Assembly (NCBI GenBank): GCA_029204225.1
Contig: CM055113.1
Location: 10,068,364-10,132,363, forward strand
Direction: 5' to 3'
Length of the DNA: 64,000 nt
Source of the DNA: Diphasiastrum complanatum
Taxonomy: Eukaryota > Streptophyta > Lycopodiopsida > Lycopodiales > Lycopodiaceae
The position numbers were made by a program, and so were the translations under genes. Of this stretch, positions 45,137 through 53,032 are shown one piece after another (positions within the stretch are counted from its first letter, which is position 1; every line of letters begins with the position of its first letter). Under the pieces are notes generated by a model. The model saw only the letters and a program-made list of their open reading frames with translations, was not told the origin of the DNA and did no database searches.

Positions 45137-46546
45137 AATAAACACACACACACACTCACACATCTATATATTTCTTATCTCGTCACGAGTTTTTCCTCAC
45201 AAGTTCATCAATTTCTGTCCGTAAATTGATTTTTTAACTCTCTCTAAATAGCATATTTTCTCTTTAAATCAGGGTTTTCTCTCTTATTAGTACCTACTTA
45301 GGTCTATGGTCTGATATACCCTGCTCTTGTAGTGTAACCAAGTTTGAAATTAAGCTATACAAATGTTAAAACAATGCATGTCATATCAGTTTGTGTAGTC
45401 ACAAACATAGTCCAATGCCCATAGACCTCTTGTAAACTCAGCAGATCTTAAGAATATTTGATAGTTTTGTTGTCACCAGTCTGGGCTCTGCTTTACAAAA
45501 CACTCTAGGCCACTCAGTCCAAAAGATATTACAACGCACATTGCCCTTTGATATCGTCATGAAGGTGTCTTATAAGTTATACCATAGAGTGCCTTTTTCC
45601 ATAGAGTGCCTTTTTACAAATCAACACTACCCTGGTAGAATTGTTTATTGCATTGCAAGCCAACACTACCTTGACAAGTACTGCATCCAAACCATCTGCT
45701 ATATGAGCAAACCTTCTCTAGATTAGCATTGATAAAGTGTTTGTGATGATATTGCTTGCCATAGAACTCAGCTACAAACACAGAGGTTGGTAGAGCACTC
45801 GTTTGTTTTTGCCTGATATGAATTTTATTGATTGGACAGGCTGCAGCATATTATTACCATGGCCTCATTCTTGATGAGGGTTTAGAGGAAAATACACGTG
45901 CAGAGGCTGTGGCCTGCCTTCGGGAAGCTGATGTTTTGCTTAAGGAAAGCCAGAAGAACGGCTTACAATTCTGTGCTGCTCCTCCAATGACTAGGTACAT
46001 AAGGCCGATAATAGATCAAGTCAATGACTAGGTTTGGTATCTTTTCTCTTTTTGCCTATCTCGTAGATGTATGCCTACTAGTCATTTGCTGAAAAGTTGG
46101 ATTGCTCACTTCATGCAGGTTGCCTATTGTGTGGGGTCCAATGGTGCATCTGTCGGAAAAAATCCCCAAGGATTTTTCTAGTAAGGTTCGAGTGAATAGG
46201 GATGCCTATTGCCGTGAAAGGTAAGATCATCTAGCAACTCCATGCATGATTGGCAGTTTCCATGCATCCCATATCCCCATTTCAGATATATCTTACATTT
46301 TAACCATCAATTACATGTTGCAGAATTCCTGAAGGATTACCAGATCTGCCTGATTTTCCACTTGCCTTGAAAGCAGAACCATATGAACTTCCACCAATTG
46401 ATGATGCATGGACTCAGGAAGTGAATCATAAGTTCTCGCCTTCAGTTTTAAGCCACTTGTCTATAAAGCGAGACATCAAACAGGATGGCCAAGCTAAACG
46501 ACAGTCAAGGTCCTTCAACTCTGATAAGCCACTGACAAAGTTTTAG
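16329..46546 (+). CDS. Plant BRO1-domain (BROX-like) protein gene, 11 exons found
   Basis: Eleven exons join in phase: 16329-16403, 17617-17675, 17797-17932, 24134-24163, 24480-24576, 24858-24924, 34214-34312, 34584-34673, 45840-45994, 46119-46220 and 46324-46546. They give about 377 codons ending in TAG. The order of conserved blocks (YELLSVLHLLGML, KLPVDLQEAVLRALQLQALG, VKRRLACEGVKYW, AAYYYHGLILDEG, SEKIPKDFSSKVRVNRD, PDLPDFPLALK) matches plant BRO1-like proteins, recalled from family knowledge. BRO1 domains are known to bind ESCRT-III Snf7/CHMP4, so a role in endosomal sorting is likely. The N-terminal part (perhaps 80-100 residues) was not found. The C-terminus ends KPLTKF with no CaaX box, unlike animal BROX. 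No stop or frameshift was seen, so it is probably functional despite 30 kb of repeat-filled introns. Confidence 0.82.
16523..16597. repeat. (CT)n microsatellite in BRO1 intron
   Basis: A pure CT tract in the 1.2-kb intron after the first recognised exon. Minus-strand reading frames rich in Arg/Glu here are only the repeat. Confidence 0.97.
17617..17675 (+). CDS. BRO1-like gene, exon
   Basis: Between GCACAG and GTGATT. It encodes FHLSDIAEFSWSNQEDEIK, with FSWSNQED matching the conserved F-x-W-x-N-Q region of the family. Confidence 0.78.
17797..17932 (+). CDS. BRO1-like gene, exon
   Basis: Between CCGCAG and GTTGGT. It encodes SAHYELLSVLHLLGMLFLIE and ends in SADGSQSKIFE. The YELLSVLHL block is highly characteristic. 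Confidence 0.85.
18360..19800 (-). mobile_element. LINE reverse-transcriptase relic
   Basis: Minus-strand frames carry pieces of a non-LTR RT in the right order. Near 19540-19745 is VSPVLATILDTNVISRFPSSWCT (split here as LATILDTNV and SRFPSSWC). At about 19050-19100 there is CVDNIILVS, where the catalytic YADD would be. KKTKIMVFNT follows. A second copy of the same family lies on the plus strand at 29.6-30.6 kb. The ORF is broken and the YADD is mutated, so it is dead. It sits inside the 6.2-kb BRO1 intron in antisense orientation. Confidence 0.75.
19800..24133. other. Rest of the 6.2-kb BRO1 intron, unclassified repeats
   Basis: No gene supported. The 21.1-23.2 kb part has a higher density of TCGA/CGAT words and GC-rich patches (22330-22400) and may be an old LTR element, but no PBS, RT or LTR pair was found. 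Confidence 0.4.
21751..21900. repeat. 75-bp tandem duplication
   Basis: Two adjacent diverged copies sharing CATGTGTCA, GTGAGCATATGACA and GACC(G/A)GTCAACCCT. It lies in the BRO1 intron. Confidence 0.75.
24134..24163 (+). CDS. BRO1-like gene, 30-base micro-exon
   Basis: Between CTCACAG and GTAAGTG, encoding PYDIASDSE in the phase required by its neighbours. The family has a variable serine-rich turn here. Confidence 0.65.
24480..24576 (+). CDS. BRO1-like gene, exon
   Basis: Between GAACAG and GTAAGG. It encodes SKKAAIELLLKAAQVLECC and VLPQFPAEL, matching the helix before the LPVDLAEG block in plant relatives. Confidence 0.85.
24858..24924 (+). CDS. BRO1-like gene, exon
   Basis: Encodes KLPVDLQEAVLRALQLQALG. 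The acceptor is TGTTAG, at 24856-24857; the AG two bases later would break the frame. The donor is CCAG/GTAATG. Confidence 0.85.
25545..26483. repeat. 13-bp target-site duplication CTAAGATATGAGC
   Basis: Perfect 13-base copies at 25545-25557 and 26471-26483 bound a 913-bp insertion. The length fits target-primed retroposition better than an hAT (8 bp) or MULE (9-10 bp) event. Confidence 0.9.
25558..26470. mobile_element. 913-bp insertion with GGAACG-rich ends and exon-like segments
   Basis: The 5' end starts CTTACTTGCCCGTTTCCG and is followed by TTCCGGAACGG. The 3' end is a series of near-palindromic GTTCCGGAACG and GGAACGGGC words ending CTCGGAACGGGCTT. So the ends are loosely inverted (GCCCGTT...AACGGGC). 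Inside, GATTGCG...GGCTTCT lies between CATTTAG and GTAAGT, and a frame near 25945-26040 reads KSKENGCRAKKRSRINYADM. CATGGCTCAGACAGC occurs twice (25800, 25890). It looks like a non-autonomous element carrying captured gene pieces. The class is unknown. Confidence 0.65.
26484..27480. other. BRO1 intron, unclassified
   Basis: No supported gene. A weak tRNA-like A-box/B-box pair (GGTAGAGC near 26700, TTCGATCC near 26791) was not enough to call a SINE. Confidence 0.35.
27480..28010 (+). mobile_element. Decayed gypsy integrase relic
   Basis: Plus-strand pieces resemble a gypsy integrase core: after IPYQQLANIYVKFIM comes CMIVVDMFSKLAHSI, corresponding to the first catalytic segment and the VDRFSKMAHF block. 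Stops and frameshifts break every frame. No LTR was found next to it. Confidence 0.55.
28010..29630. other. BRO1 intron, unclassified
   Basis: AT-rich with short chance frames only. No recognisable protein. Confidence 0.4.
29640..30640 (+). mobile_element. LINE reverse-transcriptase relic, part 1
   Basis: Plus-strand frames carry AAIVSPTIAHLL, VILGFPPSWCTFVGH and RNYCTIMIGHVVTKLYW (RT blocks 0-2), then LLYADDVILISP near 30280 with an intact YADD, then CKAWALAVN and QKTKIMVFNTS. The frame changes several times, so it is dead. It is the same superfamily as the minus-strand relic at 18.4-19.8 kb. Confidence 0.8.
31067..31088. repeat. Alternating GC/AC purine-pyrimidine tract
   Basis: 22 bases of strictly alternating purine and pyrimidine (GCGCGCGCGC then ACGCGCACGCGC), a Z-DNA-prone sequence inside an otherwise AT-rich intron. 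Confidence 0.85.
31190..32180 (+). mobile_element. LINE C-terminal relic
   Basis: After the RT part, a plus-strand frame gives YAAEAWYPGL, VDWASISRLQVIILSQMIRA and AVPPIQLDAIFRL, the post-RT region of plant LINE ORF2. At 31795-31880 a frame reads C-x-x-C..EVESEEHFLFRC, a zinc-knuckle-like motif typical near the ORF2 end. Several stops. It may belong to the same copy as 29.6-30.6 kb, with unrelated DNA between. Confidence 0.72.
32180..33263. other. BRO1 intron, unclassified
   Basis: No supported gene; probably the LINE 3' end and decayed repeats. Confidence 0.35.
33264..33473. repeat. 105-bp tandem duplication
   Basis: Two adjacent copies with a 105-bp period share CTCAAATCAAGCAAGTT and CACACAATGTTTATGCTAC, with a small number of differences. 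Confidence 0.85.
33594..33917. repeat. Two short CT/TTTC microsatellites
   Basis: (CT)n at about 33594-33615, and (TTTC)n passing into (CT)n at about 33880-33917. Confidence 0.9.
34015..34256. repeat. Tandem duplication across a BRO1 3' splice site
   Basis: About 130 bp is duplicated. GTAGTGT(T/C)CAGATG and GGAGTGGAAATCCAGCTTGG occur in both copies. The downstream copy has the acceptor CTGGCAG/GGAGTGG used by the gene. The upstream copy reads CTAGCAAGGAGTGG, so the AG moves by one base and the exon copy would be out of frame. Confidence 0.88.
34214..34312 (+). CDS. BRO1-like gene, exon
   Basis: Encodes GVEIQLGLAIDNVKATLAVK and RRLACEGVKYWNQ, very close to the family consensus. Phase 0 at both ends. 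Confidence 0.9.
34584..34673 (+). CDS. BRO1-like gene, exon
   Basis: Between ATGCAG and GTCGAA. It encodes SDWGKKHALFVNWKCTEAK, matching the conserved GWGKKHRLFVKWKYVEAK block. Confidence 0.9.
34674..36300. other. BRO1 intron, including probable left LTR of a decayed gypsy element
   Basis: No coding region. The right end (to 36308, ...GTCTGACA) precedes a primer binding site and so is the end of an LTR. Its left end could not be fixed. Confidence 0.45.
36311..39275 (+). mobile_element. Decayed gypsy element: PBS, leader, RT, RNase H
   Basis: TGGTATCAGAGCC at 36311-36323 is a perfect tRNA-iMet-type PBS two bases after an LTR end. Degenerate RT pieces follow: HRYPISHIDDLVFYGATV, read through once the solo LTR at 37743-38591 is set aside, and LLRPFMDDVLVYG where the YVDD should be. 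DPQKPFVIVTDASD at 39180-39220 is the RNase H start. Stops and shifts break every frame. The 3' end is cut by the copia piece at about 39276. Confidence 0.7.
37743..38591 (-). mobile_element. Solo copia LTR, 849 bp, inside the gypsy RT region
   Basis: On the plus strand it starts TGTCAAAGTATAG and ends CAATTTTAACA, with a perfect 5-bp duplication TTGAT (37738-37742 and 38592-38596). Its start aligns with the LTR start of the copia element at 52129 (TGTGAAAGTACTG), and GGATC...AGATCCACAAG(A/T)GTGATTGG is shared. The gypsy RT frame continues across it. It is therefore a recombination product of an element of that family. Confidence 0.85.
39276..40203 (-). mobile_element. Copia 5' LTR, PBS and leader, minus strand
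   Basis: The LTR runs from 40203 (TGTTAGAATAA on the minus strand) to 39769 (...GATTCCTACA), 435 bp. It is followed on the minus strand by GGTATCAGAGCCA, a PBS. About 490 bp of leader remain before truncation at about 39276. No gag was recognised. The same LTR family ends the plus-strand copia at 43969. Confidence 0.82.
40204..41228 (-). mobile_element. LINE 5' half: ORF1-like and endonuclease pieces
   Basis: The minus-strand frame 41229-40984 reads WRIEQESTTLVIKFDRLDSK and NIALRKRAKL, like the RNA-binding end of plant LINE ORF1. The frame 40640-40326 reads VYVVTCYSPVEASVY, PFDRICGDIMTFANRGH and ILLLGT, like the APE-type endonuclease; the Asp of the usual LLGDFN motif is Thr here. Cut at 40203 by the copia LTR. 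Confidence 0.55.
41229..42254 (+). pseudogene. Copia integrase
   Basis: Catalytic core with LIHSDVCGPM, ILRTDRGGEYI and NGVAERKNRTIME: all three acidic residues are present. The C-terminal part reads FGCTAYAFIPNKLRSKLDDK and VFVGYSS-type. The frame stops at 42252-42254, and the linker to RT holds another stop. Gag, protease and the HHCC finger are missing upstream, where a LINE piece abuts. Confidence 0.9.
42136..42250 (+). repeat. Short tandem repeat TTTGGACAGCA in the copia linker
   Basis: TTGGACAGC(A) occurs about four times with irregular spacing of 27-50 bases (42138, 42169, 42204, 42237) in the region between integrase and RT, giving LDSK-type repeats in the protein. Confidence 0.75.
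42306..43169 (+). pseudogene. Copia reverse transcriptase
   Basis: Shows KWVYKIKYKSDGTVERYKAR, QLDIKTTFVNGDL, LYGLKQAPRMWYQKI and the catalytic YVDDIILTGS, all typical of copia RT. The frame ends at 43167-43169 by a small shift just before a KMEDCKPVATPIE segment, which continues in another frame. Confidence 0.92.
43263..43925 (+). pseudogene. Copia RNase H
   Basis: Shows SRPDISYSVSLMSQ, FCDSDWGGDQDTRRSTSG, SLSEAEYRA, FTDSQSAIAIA and RTKHIEIHYHFVRE, the standard copia RNase H order. The catalytic Asp and Glu are present. It ends at TAG 43923-43925, shortly before the polypurine tract. Confidence 0.92.
44256..45839. other. BRO1 intron, unclassified
   Basis: AT-rich; no gene. A patch at 44860-44940 is rich in TCTAGAA/GGAACGCTCC words. 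A (CT)n array lies at 45063-45134. Confidence 0.4.
45063..45157. repeat. (CT)n then (CA)n microsatellite
   Basis: A pure CT tract to 45134, then AATAAACACACACACACAC. Ser/Leu-rich frames here are only the repeat. Confidence 0.97.
45840..45994 (+). CDS. BRO1-like gene, exon
   Basis: Encodes AAAYYYHGLILDEGLEENTR, then LREADVLLKESQK and CAAPPMT. AYYYHGLILDEG is the most diagnostic block of the plant family. Donor CTAG/GTACAT. Confidence 0.92.
46119..46220 (+). CDS. BRO1-like gene, exon
   Basis: Encodes LPIVWGPMVHLSEKIPKDF and SSKVRVNRDAYCRE. Between ATGCAG and GTAAGA, with 124- and 103-base introns on each side. Confidence 0.92.
46324..46546 (+). CDS. BRO1-like gene, last exon
   Basis: Encodes IPEGLPDLPDFPLALKAEP and YELPPIDDAWTQEVN, then a lysine/serine-rich tail ending KPLTKF and TAG at 46544-46546. 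Plant relatives also diverge after PPxDxxW. Confidence 0.9.
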
Positions 46547-47870
46547 TTGACAAAGCAGATTGTTTGGTTTTTTAATCCATTCCCTATAGCATGTTATTAT
46601 GTTTCCAAGTACGCGGAGAGAAAAATGTGTAGTTGCTGTAAATTATATGGACACCTATATTTTCTGGTATGTGGGAGGACCTTCACATACAATCAGCTCA
46701 ATAGTCAAAGTATGAGATGCGTTTTTATTGCTGCTTTCTTGTTTCAAAAACAGCAATAGAAATGTTTTGTATAATGGTCATCTTAACACTGTTGACTAAG
46801 TACACACGGATAGTTTGGAATTTGATGCTTCTACTTTGATATATCAGTTGATCTTCCCAATTTTTTGCTTTACCAATGAGAATTCAGCATGTGCGTTGCT
46901 TCATTGGAGACTGATCTATGTTAGTCAGTTGAATTTGTCGATTGTGGGGCTGTTTACTGTCATGCATACTTTCCCTACTTTTTCAAATTCTAAAGGAAAG
47001 ATTTAAAAATGCTTGTTTGTATGTGGAACAACCTTCAAGACCTAGTGACTTACGCTGGTGCATGATTTGCTAGCTTCATGTTAAGTTTTTCCTAAGAATG
47101 TATAGTTGGCATTGATCAGTACACCAAGTTCAGGTCTCTGAACAAATGTCCCCGTTTGCAAATGTGAAAACACTACAAAATCAAATTTGGACTTACATGG
47201 AGTTTTGTGCATCAGAAAGGCCTATTAACTTTTGCTTCTCATGATTGTCACCAAAAGGAAGACTTTGTTTAAATAAAGAACATACAACTCACCTTTTTTC
47301 TTGAGGGACAGACCCTCAATGCAATTAAGTGCATGATGAAGCAGACATCCAGGTAAATGTTTCCATGTTGGCAGCATCCTTGTATCTAGACGATGAGGGA
47401 TTTTGGTGTTGTTTGCTTAAAAGGCTTCGACTTGTTTTTGCTATTTCTTAACATTGTGTGATAGCTTAAAAGGCATACTTGAATCATTTGTTAGTGCTTT
47501 GGCGTCCTTATTCCTAGTTGCATGATGGATGGCTGTATACTTGTTAGTTTTACATGTATAACTTGGTACATAGTGATGTTAGTTTGTGAATGCATTTAGC
47601 GATGTTGTTGGCTTGAAGATTCTAGATAAGTAGATGTTTTGTGCTTGAACCACAAAAATTATTGTTGGTTTTCTTGTGACATCACCCAAGAGAAAACACA
47701 CCATCTTTGTTAGTTTCTTGCACTCTAAAACTTAAGCATCAAGCTATTTTTCATAACATCCAAGTGTGTTTGGTCAACAATTTTACTCGTCTCAACAAAT
47801 GTGTGTAGTATAGTATATGTTGTGAGAAGATGCCATTTTTGGAGGTTCATTAATAAAAGTGACAATTTTA
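46547..47870. other. BRO1 3' flank, no gene seen
   Basis: AT-rich; the first few hundred bases are likely 3' UTR. An AATAAAG at about 47273 is a possible but weak poly-A signal. No other feature. Confidence 0.4.
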
Positions 47871-48109
47871 AATTGAAGCAGGTAATGTCTGTGATTTTAT
47901 ATGCTAGCTTGAAAAGGTTGGAATTGTTTGCCATTAATTTGGTAACAAGAACCATATGTTAAATTTATACGAGTTATATATAAGCTTATGGGCTCACTCT
48001 TTTATACCAATGTTTCAAAGGAGTAATGGTCTTTTCCTAAATAATATGGTAAAGAGCTTTTAAGGTTTTATTGCTGGTTGTATATTTTACTTTACCCCTT
48101 GGTAAGAAC

Positions 48110-48370
48110 TTAAATGAGATTCTTACAAGCTTTGACCTTTGGAGTTATGCGAAATTTTAGGCTCACCTCCTTGTTGAGTATCATGCTCCTGATGTAATGG
48201 TATTTGATCTCAATGTGCTTGCTCCTAGAGTAAAATCTAGGATTAATAGATAATGCAATCACACTTTGATTATCACATTGGATCATTGTTGGAGCAGATT
48301 GTTTGAGACCAATATCAGACAATAAATTTCTCAACCAGATTTGTTTCTTTGGTAGCTTGAGAGGCTGCAA
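48110..48370 (-). pseudogene. Copia RNase H fragment
   Basis: The minus-strand frame reads WLRNLLSDIGLKQSAPTMI, CDNQSVIALSINPRF and RSKHIEIKYHYIRS, a typical copia RNase H end. It directly abuts an RT fragment of opposite orientation. Confidence 0.88.
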
Positions 48371-48830
48371 TGTACTCTCACTCTCTCTTGTTGATTTACC
48401 TTATGGAAAGAAGCCTCTTACTTGTAAATGGATATATAGATTGAAATATAATCAAGATGGTTCCATTCATAAGTATAAAGCTAGACTTGTAGCAAAAAGT
48501 TTTTTGCAAGTCAAAGGCATAAATTATGATGAAACCTTTGCACCTGTTGCAAAGCTTGTGACCATTAGATTAATAATATGTCTTGCTACTTTCAAATGGG
48601 AGCTCTTGGAACTTGATGTGACAAATGCTTTCTTGAATGGATTCTTGGAAGAGGAAATCTACATGTGCCAACCCGAGGGCTTCATCAAAGATGGAGAAGA
48701 AGACAAGGTGGGTTTCTTGAAGAAGAGTCTTTATGGACTCAAGCAAGCACCAAGAGCATGGTACTCTAGGTTGCATTCCTATCTTATTTCCATTGGATTT
48801 GTTGTAAGTTCTTATGAACTATCTAATTGA
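48371..48830 (+). pseudogene. Copia reverse-transcriptase fragment
   Basis: Reads CKWIYRLKYNQDGSIHKYKA, ELDVTNAFLNGFLEEEIYM and YGLKQAPRAWYSRLHSYLIS. It stops before the YVDD block, so the active site is lost. Orientation is opposite to the adjoining RNase H piece. Confidence 0.9.
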
Positions 48831-49325
48831 CTTGTAGAAATCGCTTTGGTTATCTTCATATATTTCAATATTGGAAATTCATAACTTGATCCACCATCTT
48901 TTTCTTGATAATAGGATTAGTTGCTTTCTTTGATAGCTTATGTTTTGATAGCTTGAGAAGATTGGGATAATTTGTAGTGGTAATCTAATAACAAGAGCCA
49001 TATATAATAAAAATATGGGTCCCATAAGCTTATTGGTACACTTTAAGCTTTTTTGTTTTTTTTTTTTTCATTTTCAAAGAATATTGGTTTTTTTCGATAT
49101 TGATACGATAAAACTTTTTATGGTTTTATCTTTAGGGTTTATGTTCGTTGTATCTTTTCACTTTGACCCTTCGTTGAAATTTGAATCAGATTTTTACAAA
49201 GAGGCTTGATTGAGGTGTGATTAATGCACAATCATTTTGTAAAAATTGCTTAAACTATTTTCATATATCTTAGTATTTTTTAATCCATAACTTGATCCCC
49301 AACCTTTCTCTTGGTAGTAGAATTT

Positions 49326-49925
49326 TATTTCATTCTTTTGTATGTCTTGATTTGTGTGGTGAATTGAAGTTGAACACCTCACCTGAGAGAGAAAAGGAGG
49401 AAAGGAGATCCCAACCAATTATTACTCATTGGAGGACAATAATAGAATCAGGTGTGTTTTTCAATAGTCGATATTTGTGCATGTGAGGTATGCCTACTCT
49501 AGGGCATTGACAATGTGACTAGGATGTTGTAGCATTTGGTCCATGTTATGCATGATGAAGTTGATGGTGTGAGACTTTGTGGTTGAATGCCATTGGGTTG
49601 AAAATTGCATGGACATAACATCGATAAATATGATGTCTTAATTTTTTTCTTTTGAATTTTGGACATACATAATTTATATTGATACTTGTTGCGAGTGTCC
49701 ATCGTTGACGGGCAATGGCAGCCGATCTAGTGACGTCCGATGATTTGGAAGATGGCTGAATGAGAGAGAAGGTTGGATCACCTTCTTCTAGTTGTAAGTT
49801 CCTGTCGTTGACGGAGGCCGATCTAGGTGGCGGCCGATGATTTGGAAGATACATATGTATATATGACCTGTATGATCAACACAAAAAAGTCTATGTCAAT
49901 TATAAAGTTTACACTTGAAATTGAT
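49326..49925. other. Unclassified spacer with a 102-bp-spaced duplication
   Basis: Within it, TCGTTGACG, GCCGATCTAG and CCGATGATTTGGAAGAT occur at 49703-49757 and again at 49804-49852, forming two diverged copies of about 50 bp. No gene. Confidence 0.6.
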
Positions 49926-50697
<772 letters not shown>

Positions 50698-50700
<3 letters not shown>

Positions 50701-50765
50701 GAGTCTTCAAAATTTGAGTCTCAAAAAATTTGAGTCTACAAAAATTGAGTCTCCAAAAATATGGT
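50698..50765. repeat. Short minisatellite, TTTGAGTCTNCAAAA unit, four copies
   Basis: Four near-identical units of about 17 bases lie next to the composite array. A GTCGAGG-rich stretch follows at 50765-50815. Confidence 0.8.
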
Positions 50766-50815
50766 TTCGAGTGTCGTGACAGTTTCGAGGGTCGAAGGTC
50801 GAGGGTCGAGTTCAT

Positions 50816-52123
50816 GACAATTTTCCAACAATTTTGAAACAACAGTTTCGAGTGTCGCGACAGTTTCAAAGCGCCCTTGGTTGAACAGAGTTCATCAGAA
50901 AGACGAACCACAACTATAAGTGAATCGAATTGAAATCCTAGACATCAACTACTATTAGCCTAATTTTAAGAGGACAATAAAAAAAAAATTTCTGGCATAG
51001 GCGTACGTGCTAAAACGGTCAAACTATAATTCTCACCATAAAATATTGGCGCTCATGCCAAAACATTGAGCATAAAGGGTTTATCGAATATTGGCATCAT
51101 CAACTGACAAAAAGCTTTATCAACAAATGTAGCTTCAATTTTTTCGCTTAGGCAATGGTTCAATTTTTTTGGAATGTGTACTACATAAGCACAACCATAA
51201 CTTTGGGCAAAGTTATCGAACCATAACTAATAAGGAAAAAAATTTGGCTGTCGATGAGGTCCCGTATTTTGTTTTCTGAATGTGCCAACACAAAAAACAA
51301 AATAGATGCTATAAATGCATAAGGAAACCTGCAATGGTCTGCTAAATAAGCAGCACCTGCTGTAGCAACGAATACAAAAATTATAAACAATGAATTGAGC
51401 CACATTTATGTTTTTGTCTCAAACATACACCCCCATAAGAAATTTCCATATCTTTGTTTAACACTTTTCCAATATCAAACATTTGGAAAAGAAGTGTGGA
51501 TTTAAAAAAAATTGAATAAGACAAATGAGAGTAATAGAGATGAATGAAAATATTGCATAACCCTAGCGCACAATGACAAATATTAGAAATTATGATCATC
51601 TGGGGGCTGGCCAGGCTAGCATGGCCAGGCCGCTCTCCTTCACTTCTACCTTCGCTCTCTTTGCTACTCGGCCGCTTACTGGCCCATCTCAATAGGGGGA
51701 GGGAGCCATTGCCCACAAAGTGCAAAGATCCAGAATGCCAATCGCTGAAAGTAACGTGACAAACATTTTTTTGGATTGAATTTCAAACAATAGGTTATGA
51801 AAATATTGTTGGAATGCAGTTGTTACCGATGTTACAGAGATACCTCTCTATAGTAATCCAGAATTTGCCATACGAGCTTTTGATCGTAAAATCTAAAAGA
51901 CACATATCAACTTCAAGTATATATCTGTAGGCATGAAAATCTCAGTAAATATTAGCTGATCAAACCAAAAAACTTGAATTTGTTTTAGCTCTTCTCTTTC
52001 TTACATTGACACCAAAGAGGAAGCCTTACCAATCTTTTCTTCAGATGTGATGTGGCTAACAGTTCCTTTGATAAAAATCAATTCAGTTGAAGGGAAATAA
52101 AGATGAATTTACCTCAAAGGGAA
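50816..52123. other. Unclassified stretch
   Basis: No supported gene. A minus-strand frame near 51181-51405 is hydrophobic but lacks context. A GC-richer patch at 51600-51720 is not recognised. Confidence 0.4.
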
Positions 52124-52128
52124 GAAAA

Positions 52129-52825
52129 TGTGAAAGTACTGTACTTTAGGACCATAAATGGATCTACAAAAGATCCACAAGAGTGATTGGATGCTTGCTT
52201 AACAATCTATCAAAAAACTAGACACAAAAAGTTGATCTAGATTGGCAATTTGACAAACAACAAGCATTAACAATCAAAAGCATTGATAAACATTGAAATC
52301 CGAGCCCACACATGTGTACTACAGGCTGTAGTACGGCCTTCAACCTGAGAAAGAAGTAGAAATTGATTTGGTTTCATTTGGATCACAAAAACTCAATGTA
52401 CATATTGAACTAGCTTGAGATTGCCAACGAGCTCCAAAAATTTTCTATCTTCTCACTATGGAGAGAGGGAATACATAGCAAATTCGACTTCCTTCTTGAA
52501 GTTAGGTGGATTTCCAGCATGTAATAAGGAAGTTAACTCACTCTCCTTGACCTAAAATGAAACCCTAGTCTATTTCCTAGAGTTATGGGTAGGTAGCTAG
52601 TTGGTCAAATTTTCACCTTAAACTTAGGTGTAGGTCCTATAAAGTAGGGATGACCACCAAATAGACATGACCAACTCTCTTGACTTGACCTAACCTACAT
52701 TAGGATGGGTTTCCCATGTGGCATCATGGCCTCACATGTGTGGGACCCACTTGTGTACACAATTTACACTATTCTACATGGTTTTTGATCAAGCTAGATT
52801 TGCCAATTTTTGGCAATTCTTCACA
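52129..52825 (-). repeat. Copia 3' LTR
   Basis: 697 bp; on the minus strand it starts TGTGAAGAATTGCC and ends CTTTCACA. Confidence 0.93.
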
Positions 52826-53032
52826 CTCCTCAAATTTAGCTTGATCTATTTACAACTCTCTTGATAGATCAATGAAAACTTTTAGAAGTGTCTAAAAAAT
52901 CCAGCTACAAAGAAGGAACTTTTGAGACTCAAATAGAGAATGATGTCCATGAAGGATCTTTCACCACCTCTTAGAGGATCCCTTACAAGATGTTCCATAA
53001 ATGTGTCTATATACATGTAGCACACTTCAAAA

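Larger units (their letters stand above)
47880..49325. repeat. Diverged direct repeats around a copia relic
   Basis: 47880-48130 and about 48940-49210 share, in order, AAGATTGG-like, GGTAA(T)...AACAAGA(A/G)CCATAT, ATAAGCTTAT and TTTTACAAAG(A)GGCTT-like words. A second module (CTTCATATAT..ATAACTTGATCC) occurs at 48838-48920 and 49240-49325. They may be decayed LTRs of the copia relic or a tandem duplication that the relic entered. Confidence 0.55.

Noticed and set aside
51181-51405. Minus-strand hydrophobic 74-codon frame as a membrane protein
   Set aside because: No start context, neighbours or family; isolated short frame in AT-rich DNA.
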